49,804 nt of DNA. It comes from an uncultured Clostridia bacterium (lineage in GTDB: Bacteria > Bacillota > Clostridia > Christensenellales > Pumilibacteraceae). The position numbers were made by a program, and so were the translations under genes. Shown here piece after piece: positions 15,280 to 24,695 of this stretch. Where the stretch lies: positions 1-49,804 of the forward strand of contig CALVTM010000009.1 in assembly GCA_944362615.1 (NCBI GenBank), in the 5' to 3' direction. Numbering within the stretch: the first letter of the stretch is position 1; each line of letters begins with the position of its first letter. Under the pieces are notes generated by a model. The model searched no databases. It was not told the origin of the DNA and saw only the letters and a program-made list of their open reading frames with translations.

Positions 15280-16259
15280 CCCGATATACCCACAATGAGA
15301 TTGCCCGTCCAAAGCACGGCGGTCACCGCAAGACCGAGAGCGCCGAGCACGGCTACCGTGACGACGTCCCCGTTACCGCCGCTGACGGGAATGCTTTCGT
15401 CGGTTGTACGGAGTTTTTCCGGCTGACCGTTCCCCAGACTGCGTATCAGAGCGCGGAGCGCGAATGCGCCGCCGACGCACAGAGCCGCCGATACTGCTAT
15501 CGCAATAACAGCGCCGTACCATACGGAAAATACCCGGACAAAAAACCCGTCTATCGCCTCTCCTGTTGCGGGCAGTTCCAGCACTATACCTATCGCGTTA
15601 TTCAGCGCGTGCGCTATGACTGCCGGTATCACGCTTCCCGTGCGTATCGTAAAGTACGCAAGAACGGCGCCGAACAGAAACTGGTATACCGTCTGTTCGG
15701 GACGGGTATGTATCAGCGCGAAAACAAGTCCGCACAGCGCGACAGCAAGCAGTGTCCGCCTGCCGCTCCGACGTGCGCCGAGCGCCGCATACAGCGACGA
15801 CAGACAGCTTCCGCGCATCAGACGCTCTTCGCATACGGGAGCGACGATGACGGCGGACAGTACGGTAAGCGCAACGGTGAGCGGCTGATCGACGCTGACC
15901 GAGCCGGACGGCTCATATCCTACTGCGGACAGGAGCATACCGAATACGGCAGCCGCGCCGTAAAAAGACACCAGGCTTATGACCGTCACCGCGGGAGCAG
16001 CCGCGCACGCCTTAAAGGACGGACGGGAAAATCCGTAGAGCGGCAATGTGCGGGTCGCACGGTAAGGCAGCACGGCGGCAAGCAGAAAGCACAGCTGAAG
16101 GATTATCGTTGAGACGTATGAAACGATATACAGCGACGTTTCCGTATCAGCCGGCACGAGACTTGCCGCAAGACTGACGAGAAGAAGCGCGCATACCGCG
16201 CTTATATAGGATATTCCGCCCTCAGCCTGAGAGCCGGATAACGCGCGTCCGTCCGTCAT
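15276..16259 (-). CDS. CPBP-family intramembrane glutamic endopeptidase
   Basis: 327 residues with about eight hydrophobic segments. CPBP (Abi/CAAX) motifs: E144-E145-xxx-R149 in CEERLMRG, His184 in FALIH, His217 in HALNNA. Such membrane proteases process prenylated or other small peptides; the substrate here is unknown. The start ATG overlaps the yycJ stop by four bases and its own stop overlaps rlmH, so it is firmly inside the operon. Confidence 0.87.
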   Translation of the reverse strand: MTDGRALSGSQAEGGISYISAVCALLLVSLAASLVPADTETSLYIVSYVSTIILQLCFLLAAVLPYRATRTLPLYGFSRPSFKACAAAPAVTVISLVSFYGAAAVFGMLLSAVGYEPSGSVSVDQPLTVALTVLSAVIVAPVCEERLMRGSCLSSLYAALGARRSGRRTLLAVALCGLVFALIHTRPEQTVYQFLFGAVLAYFTIRTGSVIPAVIAHALNNAIGIVLELPATGEAIDGFFVRVFSVWYGAVIAIAVSAALCVGGAFALRALIRSLGNGQPEKLRTTDESIPVSGGNGDVVTVAVLGALGLAVTAVLWTGNLIVGISG

Positions 16260-17011
16260 GATACCTCTATGACCTCAGAGACCTGCCGCTGTCCGGCAGC
16301 CGTGATCTTCGCGGCTCCCGAAAGATTGTATTTTATGAGCGCATTCTCCGCGCCGGCAAGGGCTATCTCCGGAGTATTGTTCTGCTCGGAGAGATGCCCG
16401 AGAATGATATTCTTCACCCCTTTTCCGGCAAGATATGCGACGCACTCCGCCGCGTCTGCGTTGCTCAGATGTCCGCGGCTGCCGCTTATCCGCGCTTTGA
16501 GGTGCGCCGGATAATTCGGGTTTGCCGCAAGCATGTCCTTATCGTAATTCGACTCTATCAGCACTGCGTCCGAGTCGGATATGGCTTCAAGAGTGGCTTT
16601 CGGCATAAAACCGAGATCGGTCACGACGGTAACCTTACTGCCCTCGCTGTAGAACGAATAACCGTAACAGGGTACGTCATGGGAAACGGAAAACGGCGAC
16701 ACAGTGATGTCGCCTATGCAGATGTCGCCCGAAAACTCCTCAGCGCCCGGTACGTCCACGAAACGGCGCATGATATGCCCGTAATGCAGTGTCATACCTT
16801 TTTCGGTAAGCGCAGGTACATACCTGAAGTGGTCGGAGTGCGTGTGCGACAACAGAATATCATTCGGCAACTGCTCGCCTATCGACTGAAGTGCCGCGTT
16901 AATGCGCTTTGCACAAACGCCCGCATCGAGAAGCAGAGACGTACGCCGGCTGCCTATGAATATGCAATTTCCCTTGCTTCCGCTTGCAAGAGCACAGATC
17001 TTAAGTGGCAT
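16256..17011 (-). CDS. YycJ/WalJ-type metallo-beta-lactamase-fold hydrolase
   Basis: 251 residues. The metal motif H56-T-H58-S-D60-H61, preceded by ALASGSKGNC, is diagnostic of YycJ. Members are DNA exonuclease-like MBL enzymes, linked in Bacillus to the WalRK locus and mismatch repair; WalRK is absent here. ATG 17011 lies six bases after a consensus -10, so the mRNA is predicted to be leaderless. ATG 17017 abuts the -10 and is less likely. First gene of a five-gene operon ending with tadA. Confidence 0.9.
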   Translation of the reverse strand: MPLKICALASGSKGNCIFIGSRRTSLLLDAGVCAKRINAALQSIGEQLPNDILLSHTHSDHFRYVPALTEKGMTLHYGHIMRRFVDVPGAEEFSGDICIGDITVSPFSVSHDVPCYGYSFYSEGSKVTVVTDLGFMPKATLEAISDSDAVLIESNYDKDMLAANPNYPAHLKARISGSRGHLSNADAAECVAYLAGKGVKNIILGHLSEQNNTPEIALAGAENALIKYNLSGAAKITAAGQRQVSEVIEVS

Positions 17012-17017
17012 ACGCAT

Positions 17018-17046
17018 ATTATACCAGTGCGGATGAGTTTTGTCAA
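17018..17046 (-). promoter_or_regulatory. Consensus promoter giving a leaderless yycJ operon mRNA
   Basis: Minus strand: perfect -35 TTGACA (17041-17046), 17-base spacer, perfect -10 TATAAT (17018-17023), six bases, then ATG 17011. Confidence 0.85.
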
Positions 17047-17056
17047 TCGACACGCG

Positions 17057-17085
17057 TTGACTTTACTGTTCGGCAGTGCTATAAT
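17057..17085 (+). promoter_or_regulatory. Promoter giving a leaderless fumarase mRNA
   Basis: Plus strand: -35 TTGACT (17057-17062), 17-base spacer, perfect -10 TATAAT (17080-17085), six bases, then ATG 17092. Its -35 lies ten bases from the -35 of the divergent yycJ promoter. Confidence 0.85.
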
Positions 17086-17091
17086 AAATGT

Positions 17092-17931
17092 ATGTACAGA
17101 TGTGAACTTATCGCGGACAGGCTGGCTTCAGCCGTTGATTCCGCACTCAAGAAAATCGATACGCGCGTTGTGGACATGCTGTGCGCCGCGCGTCGTGAAG
17201 AGACTGACGAACGGGCGGCATGGGCGCTCGATCAGATCATCGAAAATGCCCGCATAGCCGAAAACGGCAACTGCTATCCGTGTCAGGATACGGGTGTCGC
17301 AATGCTGTTCGTGCGCATCGGAACGGACGCGCAGACGGACGGAGACCTTACCGCCGCTCTGACCGAAGGCGTACGCCGCGGTTACCGTGAAGCGCGCAAG
17401 TCGATCGCCGATCCGCTTACGCGACTGAATACCGGTGACAACACGCCGCCGGTCATATACTATGACGTGACGGGCGGGAACGGTCTTGAAGTCACTTTTC
17501 TCGCCAAGGGCGCGGGAAGCGAAAACATGGGCGGAGTGCGCATGCTCACCCCTTCCAAAGGACGCAAGGGCATCATCGACGCGGTCGTCGGAATAGTGCG
17601 TGATGCGGGCGCAAACCCCTGCCCGCCCATACTGCTCGGCGTGGGCGTAGGCGGCACTATGGATAAGGCGTGCCTGCTCTCCAAACTCGCACTCATAAGG
17701 GAATGCGGCAGACCCTCCGCCGATCCGGACGTCGCTTTGCTTGAATCGGAAATACTTGAAAGCGTAAACGCGCTCGGCATAGGCGCGCAGGGACTGGGCG
17801 GAAACCATACCGCTCTCGCATGCGCGGTCGAAACTTTCCCGACGCATATAGGGATGCTGCCCGTAGCGGTGACGATACAATGTCACAGTGTGCGCCATGC
17901 GCACATAGACTTTGCGGAGGATAACGCATGA
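17092..17931 (+). CDS. Fumarate hydratase class I, alpha subunit
   Basis: 279 residues. It has the 4Fe-4S ligand region NGNCYPCQDTGVAMLF and GVGVGGTMDKAC plus GNHTALACAVETFPTHI near the end, as in the alpha subunit of two-subunit class I fumarases and the related tartrate dehydratases. It interconverts fumarate and malate with the beta subunit. A longer in-frame start at 17005 lies upstream of the promoter and is rejected; ATG 17092 is at the expected +1. The beta gene overlaps by four bases. Confidence 0.93.
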   Translation: MYRCELIADRLASAVDSALKKIDTRVVDMLCAARREETDERAAWALDQIIENARIAENGNCYPCQDTGVAMLFVRIGTDAQTDGDLTAALTEGVRRGYREARKSIADPLTRLNTGDNTPPVIYYDVTGGNGLEVTFLAKGAGSENMGGVRMLTPSKGRKGIIDAVVGIVRDAGANPCPPILLGVGVGGTMDKACLLSKLALIRECGRPSADPDVALLESEILESVNALGIGAQGLGGNHTALACAVETFPTHIGMLPVAVTIQCHSVRHAHIDFAEDNA

Positions 17932-18446
17932 ACGTCAGACAGATCACAAACGACAGTGACCTCACCGAGCTCGTTGCAGGTGAAGTAGCGGAATTTTCCG
18001 GCGTGGCTTACACCGCCCGGGACGCCGCGCATAAGCGGTTCGTCGAAGCCGCGGACGCGGGCAGACCGCTCCCGATAGACATAGCCGGAGCGGCTATATA
18101 CTATGCAGGTCCCACTCCGGCAAGAAAGGGTGAGATAATCGGATCGTGCGGTCCGACGACAAGCGCACGCATGGACGACTATGCACCGAGACTGCTGGAC
18201 ATGGGGCTTAAGATCATGATCGGCAAAGGCAAGCGTTCCCCCGCCGTCATCGATGCGATAAAGCGCAATAAAGCCGTGTATCTTATAGCCGTGGGCGGCG
18301 CAGCCGCGCTGATAAAAAGCCGCATTACCGAATGCGAAGAGATAGCGTACCCCGATCTCGGGTGCGAAGCGGTGCGCAGGATAGTGTTTGACAGACTTCC
18401 GCTGCTCGTTGCTATCGATACCGCCGGGAACAACATACTCAAATAA
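17928..18446 (+). CDS. Fumarate hydratase class I, beta subunit
   Basis: 172 residues. GPTPARKGEIIGSCGPTTSARMD and MIGKGKRS are hallmarks of the beta (C-terminal) subunit of class I fumarase. GGAGG inside the alpha gene precedes its ATG, and the two genes overlap in ATGA. Tartrate dehydratase beta is a close relative, so substrate identity is not absolute. A terminator follows. Confidence 0.93.
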   Translation: MNVRQITNDSDLTELVAGEVAEFSGVAYTARDAAHKRFVEAADAGRPLPIDIAGAAIYYAGPTPARKGEIIGSCGPTTSARMDDYAPRLLDMGLKIMIGKGKRSPAVIDAIKRNKAVYLIAVGGAAALIKSRITECEEIAYPDLGCEAVRRIVFDRLPLLVAIDTAGNNILK

Positions 18447-18513
18447 CAATCGGCATTTACGCCGGGTCTTGCGGCGGAAAGAGCAATAATAGAAATTCAA
18501 AGTGTTCAACTAC

Positions 18514-18550
18514 AAAAGCCCTGGAAGTTTATCCGACTTCCCGGGCTTTT
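18514..18550 (+). terminator. Terminator of the fumarase operon
   Basis: AAAAGCCCTGGAAGT pairs with ACTTCCCGGGCTTTT (one mismatch) around TTATCCG. Beyond it, 18551-18730 holds no recognised feature. Confidence 0.8.
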
Positions 18551-18730
18551 CGTGTAAGTATTACACTTCCGCGTATCTTATCCGGCAGACGCGCCATGAG
18601 CTGCACTGCTGGATACGCTTAAACAATTCCGATGACGTTACGCGGCTCGGAAGTAAATCAGTTGCCGCGTCTTTTATCATGTTCATCAGGTACGGAAAGA
18701 AAGCGCAGCAGTTATTTCCATACGGAACGA

Positions 18731-19231
18731 TTATTCGGCTCCGGAGGTTATCGCGCTGTGATCGTGAAGCCAGTTCATGTACGCCGCCATGACGTCGCGG
18801 GTTCTGCCGCGTGCAAAAGCCACGCCGAACAGTGCGAATACGCAAAGTATAAGATGAAACACTATGCCGAGCAGATCTTCAATAAGATTCATATTCTGCT
18901 GATAGTCCGCTTCGCCGAAAAAGGTCAGAATACATATCGCTATCGCGCAAAGCTCGCCGAGTCCGAAAAATATAAACGCCTGTGACGCCGCTTTGCTTGC
19001 GTCCGCTTTCGTCACCGAGCATAAAGCAAACCTTACGACGCCGTAGATGAATGCCAACCCCACCGCGAAAACAAGCAGCCAGCGGATAACAAAGTCCGGT
19101 CCTATCGTAAGTCGCAGAAACCGCTTCGAAACGAGCATCGTTATCATTGCAACAAGCATTACCACGCCGGTTAAAGCCGATACGATCAGATTCACCGCTT
19201 TATTCCTGTCAAGTCCTTTCAGATCGAGCAT
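18731..19231 (-). CDS. Small multi-pass membrane protein of unknown function
   Basis: 166 residues with four hydrophobic helices (about 15-35, 47-68, 85-105 and 118-140). No motif is recognised. GGAGGTAATT precedes the ATG, so expression is likely. It stands alone between fumarase and the DUF1540 gene; no function can be proposed. Confidence 0.65.
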   Translation of the reverse strand: MLDLKGLDRNKAVNLIVSALTGVVMLVAMITMLVSKRFLRLTIGPDFVIRWLLVFAVGLAFIYGVVRFALCSVTKADASKAASQAFIFFGLGELCAIAICILTFFGEADYQQNMNLIEDLLGIVFHLILCVFALFGVAFARGRTRDVMAAYMNWLHDHSAITSGAE

Positions 19232-19420
19232 AATTACCTCCGAATTTTAATTAAGTAAAGTATATATCCCGGTCATATAACATTCAATACGGGCGCACCG
19301 AAATGTATTATTTTAACTAAGCAACGCAGCGTGTACTTTACGAAGTGCCGTTTTTCCGAATGAAATGCGCAGTTCTGCGGCGCATCCGCATAATTATCCG
19401 GAACGTACGGCAGCATAAAA

Positions 19421-19454
19421 AAACAGCGGCGCAACTGTTCTTGCATCGCTGTTT
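19421..19454 (-). terminator. Terminator after the DUF1540 gene
   Basis: Minus strand: AAACAGCG pairs with CGCTGTTT and is followed by a T-run, about 75 bases past the stop. The rest of 19232-19529 shows nothing further. Confidence 0.6.
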
Positions 19455-19529
19455 ATTCTCTTTGCCCTACTCGGCGCAGAAACGCTTTAAAGTCAGACGG
19501 GCAGTTGTTTTTTTATAGTTTTACCCGCT

Positions 19530-19832
19530 TCAGTCGCGGATAAACGTCAGGCACTTGGCGCTGTCGGGGACATTGCCCATTACGGTGATACCGGTGGCGG
19601 AGCAGCTTCCGCCCGTATTGTAAATGCAATTCGCATCGCACTTTACAAGCGTGTCCACATTGTAATTAGCCGGGATAAAGTCGTTCGCCGCTTCAAATTC
19701 GATGCGGCGCTTGCTCTCGTCCGGCGCAAACGTCGTACAGTCCGTCATTCCGCTGACGGTTATGGACTTACTGCAACAGCTGTAGCCCTTATTGTACTTA
19801 CATTCTCTGAGTCCGCATTTGAGATCTTTCAT
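19530..19832 (-). CDS. Tandem DUF1540-domain protein
   Basis: 100 residues with two Cys-rich units: CGLRECKYNKGYSCCSKSITVSG near the start and CDANCIYNTGGSCSATGITVMG near the end. Both match DUF1540, a small likely metal-binding module frequent in Clostridia. ATG 19832 follows GGAGGACATT; the longer frame from 19883 would include the ribosome binding site. The function is unknown. Confidence 0.85.
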   Translation of the reverse strand: MKDLKCGLRECKYNKGYSCCSKSITVSGMTDCTTFAPDESKRRIEFEAANDFIPANYNVDTLVKCDANCIYNTGGSCSATGITVMGNVPDSAKCLTFIRD

Positions 19833-20000
19833 AATGTCCTCCGATATTGTACGGTTTATTACTATGCTTATTATGTGCCGCAACTTATGAAATTATACCC
19901 GCTTTGCCGCGAATATGCCCTGCTGTTTTTATCGCCGAACTCTTTTACTTCGGCATACCTTAGCCGCGCCGCCCGCGTACCGTCTGCCGGAGCATGCAGA

Positions 20001-20032
20001 AAGGCTGCCGCGTTTATAAGCGCAACAGCCTT
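20001..20032. terminator. Hairpin after the amino-acid ABC operon
   Basis: AAGGCTG.CGCG pairs with CGC.CAGCCTT around a small loop. A T-run (TTTTGATATA) follows on the plus strand only, so its use as a minus-strand terminator is uncertain. Confidence 0.4.
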
Positions 20033-20069
20033 TTGATATATTTTAAATTTTTGAGGGCTTAAGCAAGCC

Positions 20070-21002
20070 TTACGGCAGCACTTTGCTGAGAAACTCTTTG
20101 AGACGTGCGTTTTTCGGATTGCCGAATACCTGTTCGGGCGTACCGTCCTCCGCTATCCTGCCGTCGTCCATGAAAAGCACGCGGGTCGCGACTTCACGGG
20201 CAAAGCCCATCTCGTGGGTGACGATGACCATGGTCATACCGTCGTCTGCAAGCTCTTTCATGAGCTGGAGCACTTCGCCTACCATTTCCGGGTCAAGCGC
20301 GCTCGTCGGCTCGTCGAAAAGCATGTACTCGGGATTCATGCACAGCGCGCGCACTATCGCTATACGCTGTTTCTGACCGCCGGACAATGTCGACGGATAT
20401 ACATACGCTTTGTCTTCCAGCCCTATGCGGCGAAGCATGTGCATCGCATGCTCTTTCGCTTTTTCTTTGCTCTCCAGTCCGAGCAGCGTGGGCGCAAGCA
20501 TCAGGTTTTCAATAACGGTCTTATTATTGAACAGATTGAAGTGCTGAAACACCATGCCTATGCCGCGGCGCACCTTATCCACGTTTTCACCGTATGTGCG
20601 GCTCAGGTCGCGCATCATTCTGCGGTACTCACCGCCCTCGAAACGGCGGAGAAAATCGTGTTTCTTGATCTCGGAAATGAGCATGGCGGCAAGTTCCTGC
20701 TCCGTCATATATCCTTCCTTGACGGCGCTCATGCGCTCTTTGAACATTTTACGGAAAGTCTTAGAGCTCATTATAATCTCGGGGTGAAGATACGGATCGA
20801 CCGGTGTTATCAGTCTGCCGTTTATCCAGACCTCGCCGTATGTGGGCTCTTCAAGCAGGTTCATGCAGCGGAGCAAAGTGCTTTTACCGCTTCCGGACGG
20901 TCCGATGATCGCGACTTTCTCGCCTTTCTCTATGGACACGGAGACGGCTTTGAGCACCTTTACGCTTCCGAAATTCTTATACAGATTCCTAACGTCTATC
21001 AC
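20070..21002 (-). CDS. Polar amino-acid ABC transporter, ATPase subunit, with insertion
   Basis: 310 residues versus about 240 for GlnQ/ArtP-type ATPases. Walker [10 protein letters not shown] (34-42), Q-loop in VFQHFNLF (Q153), signature LSGGQKQR, Walker [13 protein letters not shown] and the switch His in VTHEMGFA are all intact. Roughly residues 71-140 form an insertion between Walker A and the Q-loop, charged and helical-looking. The start is GTG with GGAGG upstream, overlapping the permease gene. It energises uptake of a polar amino acid with the next two genes. Confidence 0.92.
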   Translation of the reverse strand: MIDVRNLYKNFGSVKVLKAVSVSIEKGEKVAIIGPSGSGKSTLLRCMNLLEEPTYGEVWINGRLITPVDPYLHPEIIMSSKTFRKMFKERMSAVKEGYMTEQELAAMLISEIKKHDFLRRFEGGEYRRMMRDLSRTYGENVDKVRRGIGMVFQHFNLFNNKTVIENLMLAPTLLGLESKEKAKEHAMHMLRRIGLEDKAYVYPSTLSGGQKQRIAIVRALCMNPEYMLFDEPTSALDPEMVGEVLQLMKELADDGMTMVIVTHEMGFAREVATRVLFMDDGRIAEDGTPEQVFGNPKNARLKEFLSKVLP

Positions 21003-21741
21003 TGATACTGAACCTCCTTTCTATTATTTTCTGAACAAGCGTGAGCAGCAGTACCACAACGAGATAGATCAGCGCAGCAGTAATAAGATACGCCATCCAT
21101 TCGCCCGTCGACTGACCTCTCTTGTCCGCAATACCGAGCAGATCGTATACCTGTTCGACCTTACCGTCTACTCCCCACGGCATCAGTATGGAAAGATAAC
21201 TTACGACGGAAGTCTCTTTTACGAGTATTATTATCTCATTGAAAATAGTCGGAATAACCGTTTTTACCGCTTGCGGAATTATGATCTTGCGCGTAGTCGC
21301 AAACCAGCTGAGACCGAGCGAACGCCCGGCTTCCAACTGACCGCGGTCGACAGAGTTGAAACCGCTTCGGAATATTTCAGCCATATATGCACCGCTGTTT
21401 ACACCGAATGCAAACATGGGAACGAAAATATTGGCATTGGTATTGTAAATGGTTATCAGTATTACATTCGCAATTATAAGCAGCTGAAGCAATGTAGGTG
21501 TGCCGCGAATGATCGTAATATACAATCCGACTATTTTGTCCAGTATGCGGATCACTATATTGGTTTTGGGCGCAATACGGATAGACGCGCATACTATTCC
21601 TATGATCAGACCTATCACTATAGCCGCGCCGGCTATCATCAAAGTCACCAGCAATGCTCTGCCGAATTTATCGGCATCATTCAGCAACATCAAAAATATG
21701 TTTCTCTCGGTTGTATCCGACATTTTTTCTCCTTTTCGCAA
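20989..21741 (-). CDS. Polar amino-acid ABC transporter, permease subunit
   Basis: 250 residues, multi-pass. The EAA-type loop [29 protein letters not shown] and [13 protein letters not shown] identify the His/Glu/Gln permease family (HisM/GlnP). It forms the membrane channel with the ATPase downstream. A strong hairpin separates it from the binding-protein gene. The ribosome binding site AAGGAG lies before the ATG. Confidence 0.94.
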   Translation of the reverse strand: MRKGEKMSDTTERNIFLMLLNDADKFGRALLVTLMIAGAAIVIGLIIGIVCASIRIAPKTNIVIRILDKIVGLYITIIRGTPTLLQLLIIANVILITIYNTNANIFVPMFAFGVNSGAYMAEIFRSGFNSVDRGQLEAGRSLGLSWFATTRKIIIPQAVKTVIPTIFNEIIILVKETSVVSYLSILMPWGVDGKVEQVYDLLGIADKRGQSTGEWMAYLITAALIYLVVVLLLTLVQKIIERRFSISDRR

Positions 21742-21776
21742 ACACAGACCGTATATCGGTTACACGGTCTGTGTTT
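21740..21776 (-). promoter_or_regulatory. Intercistronic hairpin between binding protein and permease genes
   Basis: AAACACAGACCG pairs with CGGTCTGTGTTT. No T-run follows on the minus strand, so it is probably an mRNA-processing or 3'-stabilising hairpin that lets the binding protein be made in excess. Confidence 0.6.
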
Positions 21777-21793
21777 GGTGAAATCGTATTAAA

Positions 21794-22627
21794 TCAAATT
21801 ATCGCTCCGCTGTGTTTGAGCACAAGATAGTCGATAACGCCGTTTTCGATCATAACTTCAAGCGCCGCATCGATCTTTTCCTTGAGTTCGGTAGCGTTCT
21901 TATTCATGTAGATACCGTAAGACTCCGGCTCCGCATCCAGTTCCACAACGACATAACCGTCCATATCTCCGCCGATAGACTGTGCGGGAAGCTGGTCGAT
22001 AACGATAACGTCTATCTGTCCGCCGAGGTTCTGTCCTGCAATAATACCGTTCTTGTATTCGATCACACTTGCGCCGGTACCCTCAAGCTCTCCGGCAATA
22101 TGCTCACCGGTATCCTCGTCTTCCGTTCCGTTAACAGCATCGGTGATCAGTATGTTGCCTGTCGTAGATTCCTGCGTGCCTATCTTCTTTCCTTCAAGAG
22201 CAGACATAAGCAATTTACCGTCCGCCGTCTTGTTTTCGGCAATATCCATCGAATCAGGAATTATGGCATACTGCGTACTCGTTGCATACTCAATGGAAAA
22301 CAGTCCGGATTCCATACGCTCGGGCGTGATAGTGATACCTGCGGCTCCGATAGCCATCTCGTCGTTCTGTACGTTCGTAAAGATAGATCCGAAAGATACG
22401 TCGCGCACGACTACTTTATAACCGAGTATATCGCCGAGTTCGTTAGCAATATCGATATCCACTCCGGCGATCTCACCGTACTCGTTCATGTACTCCCACG
22501 GTGCAAAAGCCGCATTGGTGTATACGGTAAGCGTTTCTCTGCTATCGCCGCTTTCGCAGGCCGTGAACGCGAACGTCGCTCCCGCAAGCAGGCATACCGA
22601 CAAAATAACTGCCAGTAACTTCTTCAT
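21794..22627 (-). CDS. Amino-acid ABC transporter substrate-binding lipoprotein
   Basis: 277 residues. A signal peptide with lipobox FTAC (Cys at about residue 24) is followed by a family 3 extracellular solute-binding fold: LTVYTNAAFAPWEYMNEYGEIAGVDIDIANELG and IGTQESTTGN. It captures a polar amino acid outside the membrane. First gene of its operon, with AAGGAGAT before the ATG and a promoter at 22714-22742. The ligand cannot be read from sequence. Confidence 0.93.
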   Translation of the reverse strand: MKKLLAVILSVCLLAGATFAFTACESGDSRETLTVYTNAAFAPWEYMNEYGEIAGVDIDIANELGDILGYKVVVRDVSFGSIFTNVQNDEMAIGAAGITITPERMESGLFSIEYATSTQYAIIPDSMDIAENKTADGKLLMSALEGKKIGTQESTTGNILITDAVNGTEDEDTGEHIAGELEGTGASVIEYKNGIIAGQNLGGQIDVIVIDQLPAQSIGGDMDGYVVVELDAEPESYGIYMNKNATELKEKIDAALEVMIENGVIDYLVLKHSGAII

Positions 22628-22713
22628 TGTTTTTTATCTCCTTGATAAAATGTCCGCAGGATCTCCCCCTGCGCCAACGAAAAAAACTAAAAACTATCAT
22701 TTTCGTTAATGCT

Positions 22714-22742
22714 ATTTTAACATACTTTTTCCGCTTTTACAA
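22714..22742 (-). promoter_or_regulatory. Promoter of the amino-acid ABC operon
   Basis: Minus strand: -35 TTGTAA (22737-22742), 17-base spacer, -10 TAAAAT (22714-22719). The leader of about 80 bases contains an imperfect GCAGGGGGAGATCCTGC hairpin before the ribosome binding site. Confidence 0.55.
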
Positions 22743-22890
22743 TCTTTTTGACCTCTATTCCGTATTTTTTCGACTCCGAGATATCAAATGGCGGCTTTGC
22801 GCATAAAAACCGGACAAAATAAACGCAGACCCGCGAATATTATCCGCACGCCTGCGCTTTCGGCTTTTAATTCTTATGACCTTCGTCTTT

Positions 22891-23709
22891 TCAGCTGTTT
22901 GTTACGGAAATAAACGTTCTCGGAACGGCGCCGCTGAGCACGTTGCGCACATCATGAGCGGCTGATCCGATTATAACGTCTATTCCCGCCCGCACGCACG
23001 GCTTGATATATTCCAGCTTGGCCGCCGCGCCGCCCGCGCCTTTACGGCTTGCTCCGAAACAGTGGCTCTTGTATTCGTCTATCTTATTGAGCACTTCCTC
23101 TTTCGTACCCACTATCTCGGTGATCAGCGACGACTTGTCCGATACGTCGCGGTATACTCCGTCAAGCGTGGACAGTATCAGCAGCCGCTTCGCGCCTGTA
23201 AGGCAGGCTATCTGCGCCGCCGTCTCGTCGTTATCCACAAGCTCGACCGCGTTTATGCCTTCGCGCGCAAGATTGGACAGCTCCGTCTTACGCAGCTCTT
23301 CCACCGCGACGGCATCGTTATAGTTCACAATCGGAATGGCGTGCTGTTCGCTTGCACGCACAAGCAGCGACAGTATGTGCTTTCGGGATACCTCGTTATT
23401 GAAATGAGCGTGCTCGACAAGCACCTGACGCACAGAATAACGCGGGTCGATGAACCGCCTGTACGTCTCCATAAGTATTGCCTGTCCTTGTGCGGAATAA
23501 TCCGCTTTGACGTCCTCGTCACTGCCTGTAAGCTGAACGCCGCTTCTGCGCATGTAATCCAGCCGCCCGATCTCTACCGCACCGCTCGTTACCCATACGA
23601 CTCCCGGCGTAAGCCAGTGCCCTATCATTGCAAATTTATTATGATCAATATCGCCGTGCTTTGCATCGACAAGCGCCATCGATCCTATTTTCCCTACAAG
23701 CTCTATCAT
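22891..23709 (-). CDS. Glutamate 5-kinase-like amino-acid kinase
   Basis: 272 residues of the amino-acid kinase fold: GKIGSMALV (phosphate loop), VTSGAVEIG, IPIVNYNDAVA, DNDETAAQIA, LLILSTLDGVYRD and GAGGAAAKLE, each recalling ProB. No PUA domain is present and no proA is adjacent, so a proline pathway role is unproven; other kinases of this fold are possible. It starts seven bases after the upstream gene's stop, so the two are co-transcribed. Confidence 0.65.
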   Translation of the reverse strand: MIELVGKIGSMALVDAKHGDIDHNKFAMIGHWLTPGVVWVTSGAVEIGRLDYMRRSGVQLTGSDEDVKADYSAQGQAILMETYRRFIDPRYSVRQVLVEHAHFNNEVSRKHILSLLVRASEQHAIPIVNYNDAVAVEELRKTELSNLAREGINAVELVDNDETAAQIACLTGAKRLLILSTLDGVYRDVSDKSSLITEIVGTKEEVLNKIDEYKSHCFGASRKGAGGAAAKLEYIKPCVRAGIDVIIGSAAHDVRNVLSGAVPRTFISVTNS

Positions 23710-23716
23710 ATGTTTG

Positions 23717-24490
23717 TCACACTCCGAAATGCCTTAATGTTTCGTCCAGTTCCTCCACTTTCTCACTGAGGAGACCGCCGTAACTCGACGACGCGACGAC
23801 GCCGCGCAAGCCGACAAGCAACATCCTCATCATGCGCGCATCACGTTTATTCACGCTCTCGCTCAGTCCGCCGCTTATGCTGTAGAGCTGCTCGAGCTCT
23901 CTCGATCCCGCTCCCGAACGCTCAGCTATTACGCAAATATCCGCTATGCGTTCCGTCAGATCCGCGACAGCTTCATCCGGCAGAAGCGGCTCATATTCCG
24001 TAATCGTTTCTTCGCGGGGAGGAATCTCCTGTCTTGCGCTTTCGCTGAACGCGCGCAGTTCTCCGAGCACACAGTCGGAAAGTGGTACGACTACATTATG
24101 CGCAAACGACGTGAACGCAAAACTTATTCCGTTGCCCGAATAATAATACTCGTCGAGAAAGTCCTGTAGACTTACTGCACGCGTATCAAAAGCGTACAGC
24201 AGGTTGACCGCAAACGCTATCATCTCACGCGGACGCGAAGGCGGCAGCAGAGAATACCGCTTACCCGCACGCACACGCGCTTTTGCAAAGGCGTCCCGGA
24301 AATTAAACCCGTCGCAGGCGTTCGCGACTATTGCCTGGAGTTTACCCGACGTCGCTATCATGATAAGCAGCTCGCTTATTTTCCGCTCCGCCATTATAAA
24401 CTTGACGTTCGGCAGCTCTTTGCACGCATCACAGAACTCATAAACCGCTTCATCGTCGTTATCGACGTATTTTTCGAACTCGTTCGTCAT
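23717..24490 (-). CDS. Conserved hypothetical protein paired with the ProB-like kinase
   Basis: 257 residues, soluble, acidic and mostly helical. No family is recognised. AGAGGGAG precedes ATG 24490 (MTNEFEKY); the frame continues further upstream but without a ribosome binding site. Tight spacing with the ProB-like kinase suggests a shared function that cannot be named. Confidence 0.6.
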   Translation of the reverse strand: MTNEFEKYVDNDDEAVYEFCDACKELPNVKFIMAERKISELLIMIATSGKLQAIVANACDGFNFRDAFAKARVRAGKRYSLLPPSRPREMIAFAVNLLYAFDTRAVSLQDFLDEYYYSGNGISFAFTSFAHNVVVPLSDCVLGELRAFSESARQEIPPREETITEYEPLLPDEAVADLTERIADICVIAERSGAGSRELEQLYSISGGLSESVNKRDARMMRMLLVGLRGVVASSSYGGLLSEKVEELDETLRHFGV

Positions 24491-24695
24491 ACTCCCTCTT
24501 TTGCGCGCACCCGCGCCACCTATATAGTACAGTATAATAAATCCCCGCATAAATCGCAAGCGTTTAGCGCAAATATCTGAATCAGGCACACATCATCGTT
24601 AAAAATTTTTAATACAATTTTAATCATGCCCAAATAGAATTAAAACGTGCATGATATTTTTGCCTGAAAAACTTTTTGCAATTACCGGGGGAAAA

